From: Acidimicrobiia bacterium
Lineage (GTDB): Bacteria; Acidobacteriota; Vicinamibacteria; Vicinamibacterales; UBA2999
Direction of reading: 5' to 3'
DNA: 64,000 nucleotides
NCBI GenBank assembly: GCA_016871275.1
Contig: VFZG01000018.1
Coordinates: 1-64,000, forward strand
The stretch's first letter is position 1; each line of letters opens with the position of its first letter. A program made the translations under genes and the position numbers. This document shows, piece after piece, positions 54,956-63,682 of the stretch. Under the pieces are notes generated by a model. That model saw only the letters and a list, made by a program, of their open reading frames with translations, was not told where the DNA came from and made no database searches.

Positions 54956-56488
54956 ATGCTTCGCGCTGCCCTGCTGCTTACGCTCCTGCTTGGCGCCTCG
55001 TGCGCTTCCACGGGATTACCTGCGCCCGCTACCCAGCCTTCGCCGGCGATGGAGAATCGCGCCGCGGCCGCCACGCGCCAGCAGTGGCTGGACATGTTCG
55101 CGCGCAGCTACTTTCCCGGCCGCAGCGGCCAGGTGTTCGTGGTGCCAAGGCAGGGCTGGTTCGTGACATCGCGCGAGCCGCTGTACGCGTTCATGCACGG
55201 CTCGCCGCACGCCTACGACACGCGCATCCCGATGCTGCTCTACGGAGCGCCGTTCATCAGGGCCGGCCAGTTCAACACCGTGGCGCGGCAGCAGGACGTC
55301 GCGCCCACTGTCGGCGCCTTGATCGGCGCGTCGCCGCTGCCCACCTACACGGGCCGCATACTCACAGACGCCATGACCAACAGCGGCCGGCCACGCGTCG
55401 TCACGATCTTCGTGCTCGACGCGATGCGCGCCGACTACTTCGACAAGTACGCCTCGGTGATGCCGACGCTGTCGCGCATGCGCAAGGACGGCGCGTGGTT
55501 CGCTCAGGCGGAAACCAACGTGATGCCGACCGTCACCGGCGTCGGTCATGCCAACATCGGCACCGGCACCGAGCCCCGCTTCCACGGCATCGTCGTCAAC
55601 ACGCTCTTCAACCGCAGCACCGGCAAGTCCCAGGAGGCCTACGACCGGCTCGATACCCGCGAGTTGATGACGCTGACCCTCGCCGACGCGTGGAACCTGG
55701 CGACCGACGGCAAGGCGGTGATTATCGGACAGGGCGGCGCGATTCGGGCTACCGTCGGCCTCGTCGGGCGCGGCGCGTGCCTGATCAGCGGCAAGCGGGT
55801 GCTGGCCGCCAGCTATGGGGGCGCCGACGGCGGATGGGAAACGAATCCCGAGTGCTACACGATGCCCGAGGCGCTCAAGCGGTTCGTCGGCCGCAAGGTG
55901 TGGGAGGCCGCCAACGGCACCTGGATGGGCCACGACATTGCCAGCGCATCGAAGTTCCGCGCCTCCGCACTCTTCCAGCAGTACGAAGCCGAAGCGCTGA
56001 TGGCGGTGGTCAATGATGCGGCGGTGGGCGCCGATGACGTCAGCGATTTGATCTTCGTCAACCTGAAGGGGCCCGACTACACATCGCATGCCCACGGGCC
56101 TGATTCGGCTGAGCAGTCGGCCACACTCGCCGAGCTCGATCGCCAGATGGCGGCCTACCTGGCGCTGATGGACAAGAAGGCCGGCCCGGGCCGCCACGTC
56201 ACCGTCATCACCGCCGATCACGGCATGCCGACAGCGCCTCCGGTCGGCGGCCGTGTGTATCTGGATGACCTGGTCGCACAGCTCAGCAAGCGGTTCGCAG
56301 CGGCGGGGACCTTCGTGAACTACTACAACGACGGCGCGAACAATCAGCTGCACCTCGATACCGCGAGGCTGCAGGCGGCGGGCATCTCGTTGCGCGACGT
56401 CGCCACATTCCTTGAGAGCCTCGAGGTGTTCGACGCCGCCTTCACAGAAGACGACGTCAAGGCCGCGCAGGCGCGACTGCCCCGGTGA
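54956..56488 (+). CDS. Alkaline-phosphatase-superfamily lipoprotein with circularly permuted order
   Basis: The product is 510 residues. The lipoprotein signal ends LLGASC (Cys16). Metal-site motifs of the PafA-like phosphodiesterase/phosphatase group are all present: Asp155 in FVLDAMRADYF, nucleophile Thr192 in PTVTGVGH, KGPDYTSHAHGPDS and TADHGMP. The segment that normally closes such proteins (RSGQVFVVP, then HGSPHAYDTRIP with a zinc-ligand His81, and ARQQDVAPTVGALIG) stands instead at residues 56-124, before the catalytic core. The C-terminus stops where that segment would usually begin. It likely hydrolyses phosphate mono- or diesters in the periplasm. Confidence 0.85.
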   Translation: MLRAALLLTLLLGASCASTGLPAPATQPSPAMENRAAAATRQQWLDMFARSYFPGRSGQVFVVPRQGWFVTSREPLYAFMHGSPHAYDTRIPMLLYGAPFIRAGQFNTVARQQDVAPTVGALIGASPLPTYTGRILTDAMTNSGRPRVVTIFVLDAMRADYFDKYASVMPTLSRMRKDGAWFAQAETNVMPTVTGVGHANIGTGTEPRFHGIVVNTLFNRSTGKSQEAYDRLDTRELMTLTLADAWNLATDGKAVIIGQGGAIRATVGLVGRGACLISGKRVLAASYGGADGGWETNPECYTMPEALKRFVGRKVWEAANGTWMGHDIASASKFRASALFQQYEAEALMAVVNDAAVGADDVSDLIFVNLKGPDYTSHAHGPDSAEQSATLAELDRQMAAYLALMDKKAGPGRHVTVITADHGMPTAPPVGGRVYLDDLVAQLSKRFAAAGTFVNYYNDGANNQLHLDTARLQAAGISLRDVATFLESLEVFDAAFTEDDVKAAQARLPR

Positions 56489-56570
56489 TGCGCTCGGTGG
56501 TCGGATCGTCGGCGTGAGTCCCGAACAAACCGTCGATCCTGGTGAGCACGTCTAGCACCGTCGCGGCGGC

Positions 56571-58823
56571 CTATCGCGCCCCCGCGGGCAGGTTCGAATA
56601 GAAATACCGCGCGATCAGCTTGTAGACGTGCGGGGTCGTGCCCGGCCCCTCCGAAATGCTGTGCGAGCGGTTTGGATAGATCATCGAGTCGAACGGCTTG
56701 CCTAGCTCGACCAGGCGGTTGATCAGCTTCTCGGTGCCCTGCACGTGCACGTTGTCGTCGCCGGAGCCGTGGATCAACATCAACTTGCCCTGCAGGCCCT
56801 CTGCAAAGTTGATCGCCGAACCAATCTTGTAGCCGGCCTCGTTCTCCTGCGGCACGCCCATGTAGCGCTCCTGGTAGATCGTGTCGTAGAGCTTCTGATC
56901 GGGCACCGGCGCCACCGAGACACCCACCTTGTAGACGTCGGGAAAGCGGAACAGCGCGTTGAGCGTGTTCGTGCCGCCGCCACTCCAGCCCCACACGCCC
57001 ACGCGATCCTTGTCGAGGAACGAATGCCGCGCCATCAACGCGCGCACCGCGGCCGCCTGGTCTTTCGATGACAGATCGCCCACCGTGCCGTAGATCACCT
57101 TGCGCCATTCGGTGCCGCGCGGTGCCGGCGTGCCGCGATTGTCGATGCTGATCACGACATAGCCGGCTTCGGCGAGTGCCCGGTGGAACAACAGCTGGTT
57201 GCCTCCCCACGAATCGTTGACGGTCTGCCCCGCGGGCTCCCCGTAGACATGGGTGATGAAGGGGTAACGCTTCGTCGCATCGAAGTGTGACGGCTTCACC
57301 ATGTAGCCATCCAGTTGCACGCCGCCGCCGATGTCGATGCGGAAGAATTCGGCGGCCGGGTTCAACAATGGCGCGACCTTCGCCGCCAGCGCCGACGGAT
57401 CGGTCAGCGCACGCAGCGGCTTGTGACTCGGCAGCTCGATCACCTGCATCACCGGCGGCCGCTCGAATTGCGACCAGGTATGAAACGCCATTTTGCCGTT
57501 CGGTGACACGTCATAGCGATGCGTGCCCGGCTGGTCCTTCGGCGTGACTCGTTCCGGCTCGCTGCCGCCATCCAACCTGGCGCGATAGAGGTAGCGCTGC
57601 CCGGCGTTGTCCGGCGACGCCCGGAAGTACATGAAGCCGGCCTGTTCATCGAAGCCCGCGATGTCGGTCACGTCGGCACTGAACTTCGTAATCAGCTGCC
57701 CTTGGCCGCCTTCACGCGCTACGCGATACACCTGGTTCCAGCCGCCCTTCTCGCTCTGCCAGAGGAACGTGCGACCGCCATCCACCCACGGCACGTCCTC
57801 GTTCACATCCACCCACTGCTTCGACTCGTCCCGGAAGATCCGCTTCACGGCGCCGGTCTTCACGTCGGCAGACAGAAAGTCGTTGCGATTCTGCTGGCGA
57901 TTGAGCTGCTGGATCGACACCGTGTTCGAGTCGATCCACCCAAGGCGCGCGAGATACGTGTTGCGCGGATCACCTTCGGTTTGCATCCAGGTGGTTGGCC
58001 CGCCCGCGGCGCTGATGACGCCGATGCGGACGGCGGAATTGGTCGTCCCGGCCTTGGGATACGGGATCCGCGTGATCACCGGATACAGCGTGTCGGTGTT
58101 GTTGATCAGCGAGAAGATCTCGACACCGGTGCTGTCGAACTGCCAGTAGGCGACCGACCTGCCGTCCGGGCTCCAGCGGAAGCCGTCGCGCACGCCGAAC
58201 TCTTCCTCGTAGACCCAGTCGGACGTGCCGTTGATGGTGGTTTCGGAGCCGTCCCTGGTCAGCTGGGTGACCTGTCCGTCCGACAAACGCTCGACGTAGA
58301 TGTTGTTGCCGCGCACGTAGCCGACCCGCGTCGCATCGGGCGAGAACTTGGCGAACATCAGCGATGCCTCCGGATGCGTCGTCCCGACCTTCTGCAGGCC
58401 ACCGCCCCGCAGGTTCAGCACCCAATAGTCGCCGCGCGTGTTCTGACGCCAGACCTTTCGCGTGTTCGTGAACAGCAACACCTTCGAGTCATCGTCCGAC
58501 CAGACGTAGTCGGCGATGCTGAGCGGCGTCTTGGCGCCCGCGGGGGTCAGCTGCGCACCGGAGATGAGCACACTGCGCGCGCCGGTGGCGGCATCGACCT
58601 TGATGATCTCCGATCCGCCGTTGGCGCGCTCCACGATCGTGTAGGAGATGCCGTCGGCCAGCCAGCGAGCCGGGCCGAAACGCGGCAGCGCGTACTCGCC
58701 GCCCCCGTAGATGCGCTCGATCTGCTGCTCGAGCGCACGCCAGCGATCGTCCTGCTGGGCAGCGGCGGCGGCGCCCAGGACGAGGGCGCACAGCAGGACA
58801 TGGAGAGAGCGGCGAATGACCAT
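56571..58823 (-). CDS. Dipeptidyl peptidase IV-type S9 peptidase, exported
   Basis: The product is 750 residues with signal peptide VLLCALVLGAAAAAQ. An eight-bladed propeller carries DWVYEEE (202-208), whose glutamates hold the substrate N-terminus in DPP-IV. The hydrolase domain has the triad Ser614 in GWSGGG, Asp689 in GSGDDNVH and His721 in NRSHSI. It removes X-Pro or X-Ala dipeptides in the periplasm. TATCAT lies six bases before ATG 58823, with no Shine-Dalgarno. It complements the S15-type hydrolase at 12495, which may share proline specificity. Confidence 0.93.
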   Translation of the reverse strand: MVIRRSLHVLLCALVLGAAAAAQQDDRWRALEQQIERIYGGGEYALPRFGPARWLADGISYTIVERANGGSEIIKVDAATGARSVLISGAQLTPAGAKTPLSIADYVWSDDDSKVLLFTNTRKVWRQNTRGDYWVLNLRGGGLQKVGTTHPEASLMFAKFSPDATRVGYVRGNNIYVERLSDGQVTQLTRDGSETTINGTSDWVYEEEFGVRDGFRWSPDGRSVAYWQFDSTGVEIFSLINNTDTLYPVITRIPYPKAGTTNSAVRIGVISAAGGPTTWMQTEGDPRNTYLARLGWIDSNTVSIQQLNRQQNRNDFLSADVKTGAVKRIFRDESKQWVDVNEDVPWVDGGRTFLWQSEKGGWNQVYRVAREGGQGQLITKFSADVTDIAGFDEQAGFMYFRASPDNAGQRYLYRARLDGGSEPERVTPKDQPGTHRYDVSPNGKMAFHTWSQFERPPVMQVIELPSHKPLRALTDPSALAAKVAPLLNPAAEFFRIDIGGGVQLDGYMVKPSHFDATKRYPFITHVYGEPAGQTVNDSWGGNQLLFHRALAEAGYVVISIDNRGTPAPRGTEWRKVIYGTVGDLSSKDQAAAVRALMARHSFLDKDRVGVWGWSGGGTNTLNALFRFPDVYKVGVSVAPVPDQKLYDTIYQERYMGVPQENEAGYKIGSAINFAEGLQGKLMLIHGSGDDNVHVQGTEKLINRLVELGKPFDSMIYPNRSHSISEGPGTTPHVYKLIARYFYSNLPAGAR

Positions 58824-58829
58824 AGGGCA

Positions 58830-58835
58830 ATGATA
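58830..58835 (-). promoter_or_regulatory. -10-like box TATCAT for DPP-IV gene
   Basis: TATCAT on the minus strand ends six bases before ATG 58823; a leaderless transcript is inferred. Confidence 0.5.
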
Positions 58836-58893
58836 CAGCGCGGTCGATCGCGATTGCCGGCCGTCGCGGGTCGTCGCTCTGCGGGCCGGCCGG

Positions 58894-60105
58894 CTACATG
58901 CGAGCGCGCAGCTCGGTATCGATCGCCGTCAGAAACTCCTCCGTCGTCAGGAACGGATGGTCCGGACGAATGAGAATCGCCAGGTCCTTGGTCATGCGTC
59001 CTGATTCGACGACGTCCACGCACACCTTCTCAAGTTTCTCGGCAAACTCCACCACGTCGGGCGTGCCGTCGAACTTGCCGCGATACTGCAGCCCGCGCGT
59101 CCAGGCATAGATCGAGGCGATCGGGTTCGTCGAGGTCGGCTTGCCCTGCTGATGGAGCCGGTAATGCCGGGTCACCGTGCCGTGCGCGGCTTCCGCTTCA
59201 ACCGCCTTGCCGTCCGGCGACATCAGCACCGACGTCATCAGGCCGAGCGAGCCGTAGCCCTGCGCGACGGTGTCGGACTGCACGTCACCGTCGTAGTTCT
59301 TGCAGGCCCACAGGTAACCGCCGTTCCACTTCAGGTTCGACGCTACCATGTCGTCGATCAGGCGATGCTCGTAGGTCAGGCCCTTCGCCTCGAACTGCGG
59401 CTTGAACTCGGTGTCGTAGATGCGCTGGAACGTGTTCTTGAAGGTGCCGTCGTAGACCTTGAGGATGGTGTTCTTCGACGACAGGTAGACCGGATAGTTA
59501 CGGCCCAGCGCGTAGATGAAACAGGCGCGCGCGAAGCCCTCGATCGACGCATCGAGATTGAACATGCCCATCGCGATGCCGCTGCCCCTGGTCTTGATCA
59601 CTTCGCGCGAGATCCCCTCGCCGCCGCCCTCGGGCGTCCAGCTGATGGTGATCGTGCCGGCGCCCGGGAACGTGAAGTCCTGCGCGCGGTATTGATCGCC
59701 GAAGCCGTGACGGGCCACCACGACGGGCTTGTCCCAGTGCGGAACCAGGCGCGGCACGTTCGTGCAGATGATCGGCTCGCGGAAGATCGTGCCGTCCAGG
59801 ATGTTGCGGATCGTCCCGTTCGGCGACTTCCACATCTGTTTCAGGTTGAATTCCTTGACGCGCGCTTCATCGGGCGTGATGGTCGCGCACTTGACGGCGA
59901 CGCCGTACTGCCTGGTCGCGTTGGCGGAGTCGATGGTGATCTGATCGTTGGTCTTGTCGCGCGCCTCGACGCCAAGGTCGAAGTACTTCAGGTCGATGTC
60001 GAGATAGGGGAGGATGAGCTGTTCGCGGATGTTCTGCCAGATGATGCGCGTCATCTCGTCGCCGTCCATCTCGACGACGGGATTCCTGACCTTGATCTTT
60101 GCCAC
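58894..60105 (-). CDS. icd: NADP-dependent isocitrate dehydrogenase (eukaryote-like subfamily)
   Basis: The product is 403 residues. It begins [19 protein letters not shown], the hallmark of the homodimeric type II enzyme also found in eukaryotes, and keeps SPNGTIRN (isocitrate binding), [11 protein letters not shown] (metal aspartates) and HGTVTRH (NADP-side). It oxidises isocitrate to 2-oxoglutarate in the citric acid cycle and makes NADPH. The start codon is GTG 60105 with AGGAG six bases upstream, a contrast to the leaderless neighbour. It lies 70 bases upstream of the DPP-IV gene and is probably an independent housekeeping unit. Confidence 0.95.
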   Translation of the reverse strand: MAKIKVRNPVVEMDGDEMTRIIWQNIREQLILPYLDIDLKYFDLGVEARDKTNDQITIDSANATRQYGVAVKCATITPDEARVKEFNLKQMWKSPNGTIRNILDGTIFREPIICTNVPRLVPHWDKPVVVARHGFGDQYRAQDFTFPGAGTITISWTPEGGGEGISREVIKTRGSGIAMGMFNLDASIEGFARACFIYALGRNYPVYLSSKNTILKVYDGTFKNTFQRIYDTEFKPQFEAKGLTYEHRLIDDMVASNLKWNGGYLWACKNYDGDVQSDTVAQGYGSLGLMTSVLMSPDGKAVEAEAAHGTVTRHYRLHQQGKPTSTNPIASIYAWTRGLQYRGKFDGTPDVVEFAEKLEKVCVDVVESGRMTKDLAILIRPDHPFLTTEEFLTAIDTELRARM

Positions 60106-60261
60106 GCGGGTCTCCTAAACATACAATGGTATCCCACGACGGTAGCCGACTTTGTCGCCTGAGGTCGTCGGTCGAGTGGTGCGGGCCTCGGGGTGATGTG
60201 CGGAGTGGCGAACCTGGCCATCCGCAACACCGGACCGGCTGACGCGCACGTCTAAAGAGAC

Positions 60262-61194
60262 ATGTGGAAAATGGTGGTGGCAGTGGCTGGGGTGTTGGCA
60301 CAAGCACCGTCCCTGCCGCAGGCCGTCACCCCATGGCCGGCGGGCCTGGGCGGGACGCTCGTGTTTCAGAGCGACCGGCCCGGTCCCGACAATCCGAGCC
60401 ACCGCAATCACATCTTCACGATCGACGTCGGGACCGGCAAGGTCACGCAGCTCACCTCCGGCGCGAACCATCACGACCAACACCCGAAGTGGTCGCCCGA
60501 TGGCCGGCGCATCTCGTTTGTGTCGTCACGCGGCGGCAACTTCGATCTTTACGTGATGGACGCCGATGGCCGGAACGTGACACGCATCACGGATCATCCG
60601 GCCAACGACTTCGACCCGATCTGGCATCCCGACGGCCAGAGCATGATCTTCAGCTCGGAACGCGACAGCCGCAGCGATTTGTATCGGGTGTCGCTCAACG
60701 ATCGCCGGGTGGATCGCCTCACGCATCACTTCGTGGGTCGCGCCATCATGCCGAACGTCTCTCCCGATGGACGATTGGTGGCGTTCGCCGCACAAACACT
60801 GCAACGGCTGCAGTTCTGGGAGTATCAAGTCCACATCCTCGATCTCGCCACCGGGCGCACGCGCGCGCTCGACAACAGCGGCGGCGCGTGCTGGCCCAGC
60901 TGGTCGCCGGACGGCCGCCAGCTCGCCAACGTCTTGCTGGCGAGGGAGCCATCCACGCTGCAGATTCGCAACGCCGACGGCAGCGGCGCGCGCGAGATTG
61001 CCGCCGACCCGAAGCGCTGGAATTACTACCCAGATTGGTCCAGGGACGGGAAGCTGCTGGCCTTTTCGGTCAGCCCTCAGCATCACCAGGGCGAGGACTG
61101 GGACCTCGCCATCGTACCCGTCGACGGCTCACGCCCCGTGCAACGACTCACGACCGGCCCCGGCAACGACCGCCTCCCCGACTGGCGTCCGTAG
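60262..61194 (+). CDS. TolB-like PD40 beta-propeller protein, exported
   Basis: The product is 310 residues. A short signal (MVVAVAGVLAQAPS) is followed by PD40 repeats WSPDGRRISFVS, WHPDGQSMIFSS, VSPDGRLVAFAA, WSPDGRQLANVL and WSRDGKLLAFS. Such propellers occur in TolB and in many acidobacterial proteins of unknown role; no Tol-Pal genes are nearby, so tolB is not assigned. Only a weak AAAGAGA precedes the ATG. A very large hairpin with two REP copies begins 12 bases after the stop. Confidence 0.8.
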   Translation: MWKMVVAVAGVLAQAPSLPQAVTPWPAGLGGTLVFQSDRPGPDNPSHRNHIFTIDVGTGKVTQLTSGANHHDQHPKWSPDGRRISFVSSRGGNFDLYVMDADGRNVTRITDHPANDFDPIWHPDGQSMIFSSERDSRSDLYRVSLNDRRVDRLTHHFVGRAIMPNVSPDGRLVAFAAQTLQRLQFWEYQVHILDLATGRTRALDNSGGACWPSWSPDGRQLANVLLAREPSTLQIRNADGSGAREIAADPKRWNYYPDWSRDGKLLAFSVSPQHHQGEDWDLAIVPVDGSRPVQRLTTGPGNDRLPDWRP

Positions 61195-61206
61195 CGACAC
61201 CTGGAG

Positions 61207-61300
61207 CGACGCCCGGGCGACGCCCGGGGGCTGGCCCCAAATGTCGCTGCGACGTTTGGGGCCAGCCCCCCTGGTGTCCCCGGGTGTCGCCCGGGTGTCG
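61207..61300 (+). repeat. Giant hairpin enclosing an inverted REP pair (BIME-like)
   Basis: The outer arms 61207-61229 and 61278-61300 pair over all 23 positions as RNA, with two G-U pairs. Inside them two REP copies (61226-61247 plus strand and 61248-61270 minus strand) face each other around one base and pair almost perfectly. The outer arms are themselves built of a tandem unit, CGACGCCCGGG on the left. The whole could act as a transcription end or mRNA stabiliser after the propeller gene. No T-run follows. Confidence 0.85.
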
Positions 61301-61396
61301 AGCACCCGAGTGTTGTTGGGGCGAGCAATCTTTGTAAGGTTTTGGCAGCGACTGCGACTATGTAACCGTGCCTGACCCGTATACATGCTGTTTTGT

Positions 61397-61402
61397 TACA
61401 GT
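61397..61402 (+). promoter_or_regulatory. -10-like box TACAGT for TAP-like hydrolase gene
   Basis: TACAGT ends seven bases before ATG 61410, without a Shine-Dalgarno; leaderless start inferred. It rejects 14 earlier in-frame codons. Confidence 0.45.
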
Positions 61403-61409
61403 CTCTGCG

Positions 61410-62948
61410 ATGCTCAGACGGCTCTTCGTCGCGTTTCTTACGACATTCGTCCTCACCGGCTGCAACCAAGCCCAACCCAATCAGGCAATCGATCGACTTA
61501 AGCCGTGCACCGGCCACGACGCGCCGGTCGATGCCTACTGCGGCACGGTCAAGGTGTTCGAAAACCGCGACACTAGGCAGGGCCGCCAAATCGACCTGAA
61601 CATCGTCGTGCTTCCGGCGCTTAGGGCAGACGCGCAGCCCGACCCGCTGTTCTTCCTCGCCGGCGGACCCGGCCAGGCGGCCGCCGGCATGGCCAAGCAG
61701 GTGCGCGACATGTTCCGCCGCGTGCAGACCGATCGCGACATCGTGCTGGTCGATCAGCGCGGCACCGGCAAGTCGAACCCGCTGACCTGCGATCTCAGCG
61801 ACGCCGAAGACGACTCACTGCGGGCGGCGATGGTCTCGTACGAAGAGGTGCTCGGGCGCGTCAAGGCCTGCATCGACAAGTACGACGCCGACCTCACCCA
61901 GTACGCCACCCCCATCGCGATGGACGACCTGGACGATGTACGGGCGTTTCTCGGCTACGACAAGATCAACATCTACGGCGGCTCGTATGGCACCCGGGCC
62001 GGCCTGGTCTACATGCGCCAGCACGGCGATCGCGTCCGCAGCGCGATTCTGGACGGCGTGGCGCCGCCCGACATGCGCCTGCCGCTGTTCTTCCCCAAGG
62101 ACGCGCAACGCGCCTTCGACATGCTCGTCAAGGACTGCGAGTCCAACGACGGCTGCCGCGAGGCCTACCCCAATCTCGGGCCGCGCATGAAGGCGTTGAT
62201 GGAGCGCCTCGAAAAAGAGCCACCCACCGTGAAGATCACGCATCCGCGCACCGGCGAGACGGCGAACATCCGCGTCGATGCGCGCATGCTCGCCAACGTG
62301 ATGGTATTCACGCTCTACATCCCGACCGCCTCGGCGCTGGTGCCGGCGATCATCGACGCCGCCGACCGCAACGACTTCCAGAGCATGTTCGCGCTCGGCA
62401 GCCTGGGCGACGGCGGCGGCGCGCAACAGATGGCCATCGGCATGCAGCTGTCGGTGCTGTGCGCCGAGGATGCACCGCGCAACACAGCCGACGCGCTGGC
62501 GCGTGAAGCCGAGGGCACGTTGTTCGGCAACTACGCCATGAAGCTGCAAAGCGACGCCTGCGGCTTCTGGCCGCGGGGCAAGGTCGATCCCTCGTTCTAC
62601 GAACCGGTCACCAGCCGCGTCCCGACGCTCGTGATGTCGGGCGAAATCGATCCGGTCACGCCGCCGGCGTGGGGCGACCAGATCGCCAAGACGTTGAGCC
62701 ACTCGACGCACATCGTGATGCCGGGCACCGGGCACACCGCCGGCGGCACCGGATGCGGACAGCGCATCATGGCCGCCTTCATTGCGTCGGGTACGGTCGA
62801 CGGTCTCGACACGTCCTGTGTGTCGCGCGTCACGCGGCCGCCGTTCTTCGTCTCGCCTGCGGGACCGGACCCAGGGGTTCCGCCGGCATCGAACGCTTCC
62901 GGCTCCGCCAAGGCTGCGGACAAGCCAGCGGGACAGGCGCCGAAATGA
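61410..62948 (+). CDS. Alpha/beta-hydrolase lipoprotein of the tripeptidyl-aminopeptidase (TAP-like) group
   Basis: The product is 512 residues. The lipoprotein signal ends VLTGC (Cys18). The hydrolase fold has the oxyanion segment FLAGGPGQA, the nucleophile in IYGGSYGTR, the acid in MSGEIDPVTPP and the histidine in PGTGHTAGG. The C-terminal TAP-like lid domain includes several cysteines. Relatives release N-terminal peptides or proline. The C-terminal 40 residues are a Pro/Ala/Lys-rich tail. The stop overlaps the ABC ATPase start (ATGA), so it is translationally coupled to an export system. Confidence 0.88.
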   Translation: MLRRLFVAFLTTFVLTGCNQAQPNQAIDRLKPCTGHDAPVDAYCGTVKVFENRDTRQGRQIDLNIVVLPALRADAQPDPLFFLAGGPGQAAAGMAKQVRDMFRRVQTDRDIVLVDQRGTGKSNPLTCDLSDAEDDSLRAAMVSYEEVLGRVKACIDKYDADLTQYATPIAMDDLDDVRAFLGYDKINIYGGSYGTRAGLVYMRQHGDRVRSAILDGVAPPDMRLPLFFPKDAQRAFDMLVKDCESNDGCREAYPNLGPRMKALMERLEKEPPTVKITHPRTGETANIRVDARMLANVMVFTLYIPTASALVPAIIDAADRNDFQSMFALGSLGDGGGAQQMAIGMQLSVLCAEDAPRNTADALAREAEGTLFGNYAMKLQSDACGFWPRGKVDPSFYEPVTSRVPTLVMSGEIDPVTPPAWGDQIAKTLSHSTHIVMPGTGHTAGGTGCGQRIMAAFIASGTVDGLDTSCVSRVTRPPFFVSPAGPDPGVPPASNASGSAKAADKPAGQAPK

Positions 62949-63682
62949 TTCGCGTCACCAGCCTCCGCAAACATTTCGGCGACGTGCGCGCCGTCGATGG
63001 CGTCACATTTGCCGCGCCCGACGGCCAGGTGACCGGGTTGCTGGGCCCCAACGGCGCAGGCAAGACAACCACCCTGCGCATGCTCTACACGTTGATGCGC
63101 CCAGACGCCGGCCAGATCCTCGTCGATGGCATTGATGCCGTCGACGACCCACAGGGGGCGCGCTTCGCGCTTGGCGTCCTGCCGGATCAGTCAGGCCTGT
63201 ATCCGCGCCTCACCGCCCGCGAGCACATTGAATACTTCGGCGAGCTCCAGGGCATTACCGGCAGCGAGCTGCGTCAGCGCACCGAGCACCTGTTGCAGAT
63301 GCTCGACATGACGGCGATTGCCGATCGCCGCGTCGCCGGCTTCTCGCACGGCGAGCGCACCAAGACCGCGCTGGCCCGTGCCATTGTCCACAATCCCAAG
63401 AACGTGCTGCTCGATGAGCCGACCAACGGTCTGGATGTCATGAGCACGCGCGCGGTGCGCGAGATCATCCGCCGCCTCAAGGGCGAGGGCCACACCGTGT
63501 TGTTCTCGAGCCACGTGATGCAGGAAGTCTCGGCGCTCTGCGACACCATCGTGGTGATCGCCCGCGGTCGGAGCGTCGCGGCCGGCACGCCCGACGACCT
63601 GCGCACCCAGACCGGACACCAGAACCTGGAGGACGCATTCGTGGCGCTCAGCGGACTCGAAGCGGAAGGGCAACCCTCATGA
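62945..63682 (+). CDS. ABC transporter ATP-binding protein, NatA-like
   Basis: The product is 245 residues. Walker A is GPNGAGKTT, the Q-loop VLPDQSG, the signature FSHGERTK (an altered C-motif in place of LSGGQ), Walker B NVLLDEP and the H-loop SSHVMQE. It energises the membrane partner encoded next, probably exporting sodium or another small substrate in NatAB fashion. ATGA overlaps link it to both neighbours, forming a three-gene unit with the TAP-like lipoprotein. Confidence 0.9.
   Translation: MIRVTSLRKHFGDVRAVDGVTFAAPDGQVTGLLGPNGAGKTTTLRMLYTLMRPDAGQILVDGIDAVDDPQGARFALGVLPDQSGLYPRLTAREHIEYFGELQGITGSELRQRTEHLLQMLDMTAIADRRVAGFSHGERTKTALARAIVHNPKNVLLDEPTNGLDVMSTRAVREIIRRLKGEGHTVLFSSHVMQEVSALCDTIVVIARGRSVAAGTPDDLRTQTGHQNLEDAFVALSGLEAEGQPS

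Noticed and set aside
60262-61194. Naming the PD40 protein TolB
   Set aside because: No Tol-Pal genes nearby, no TolB N-terminal domain, and PD40 propellers are very common in this lineage.
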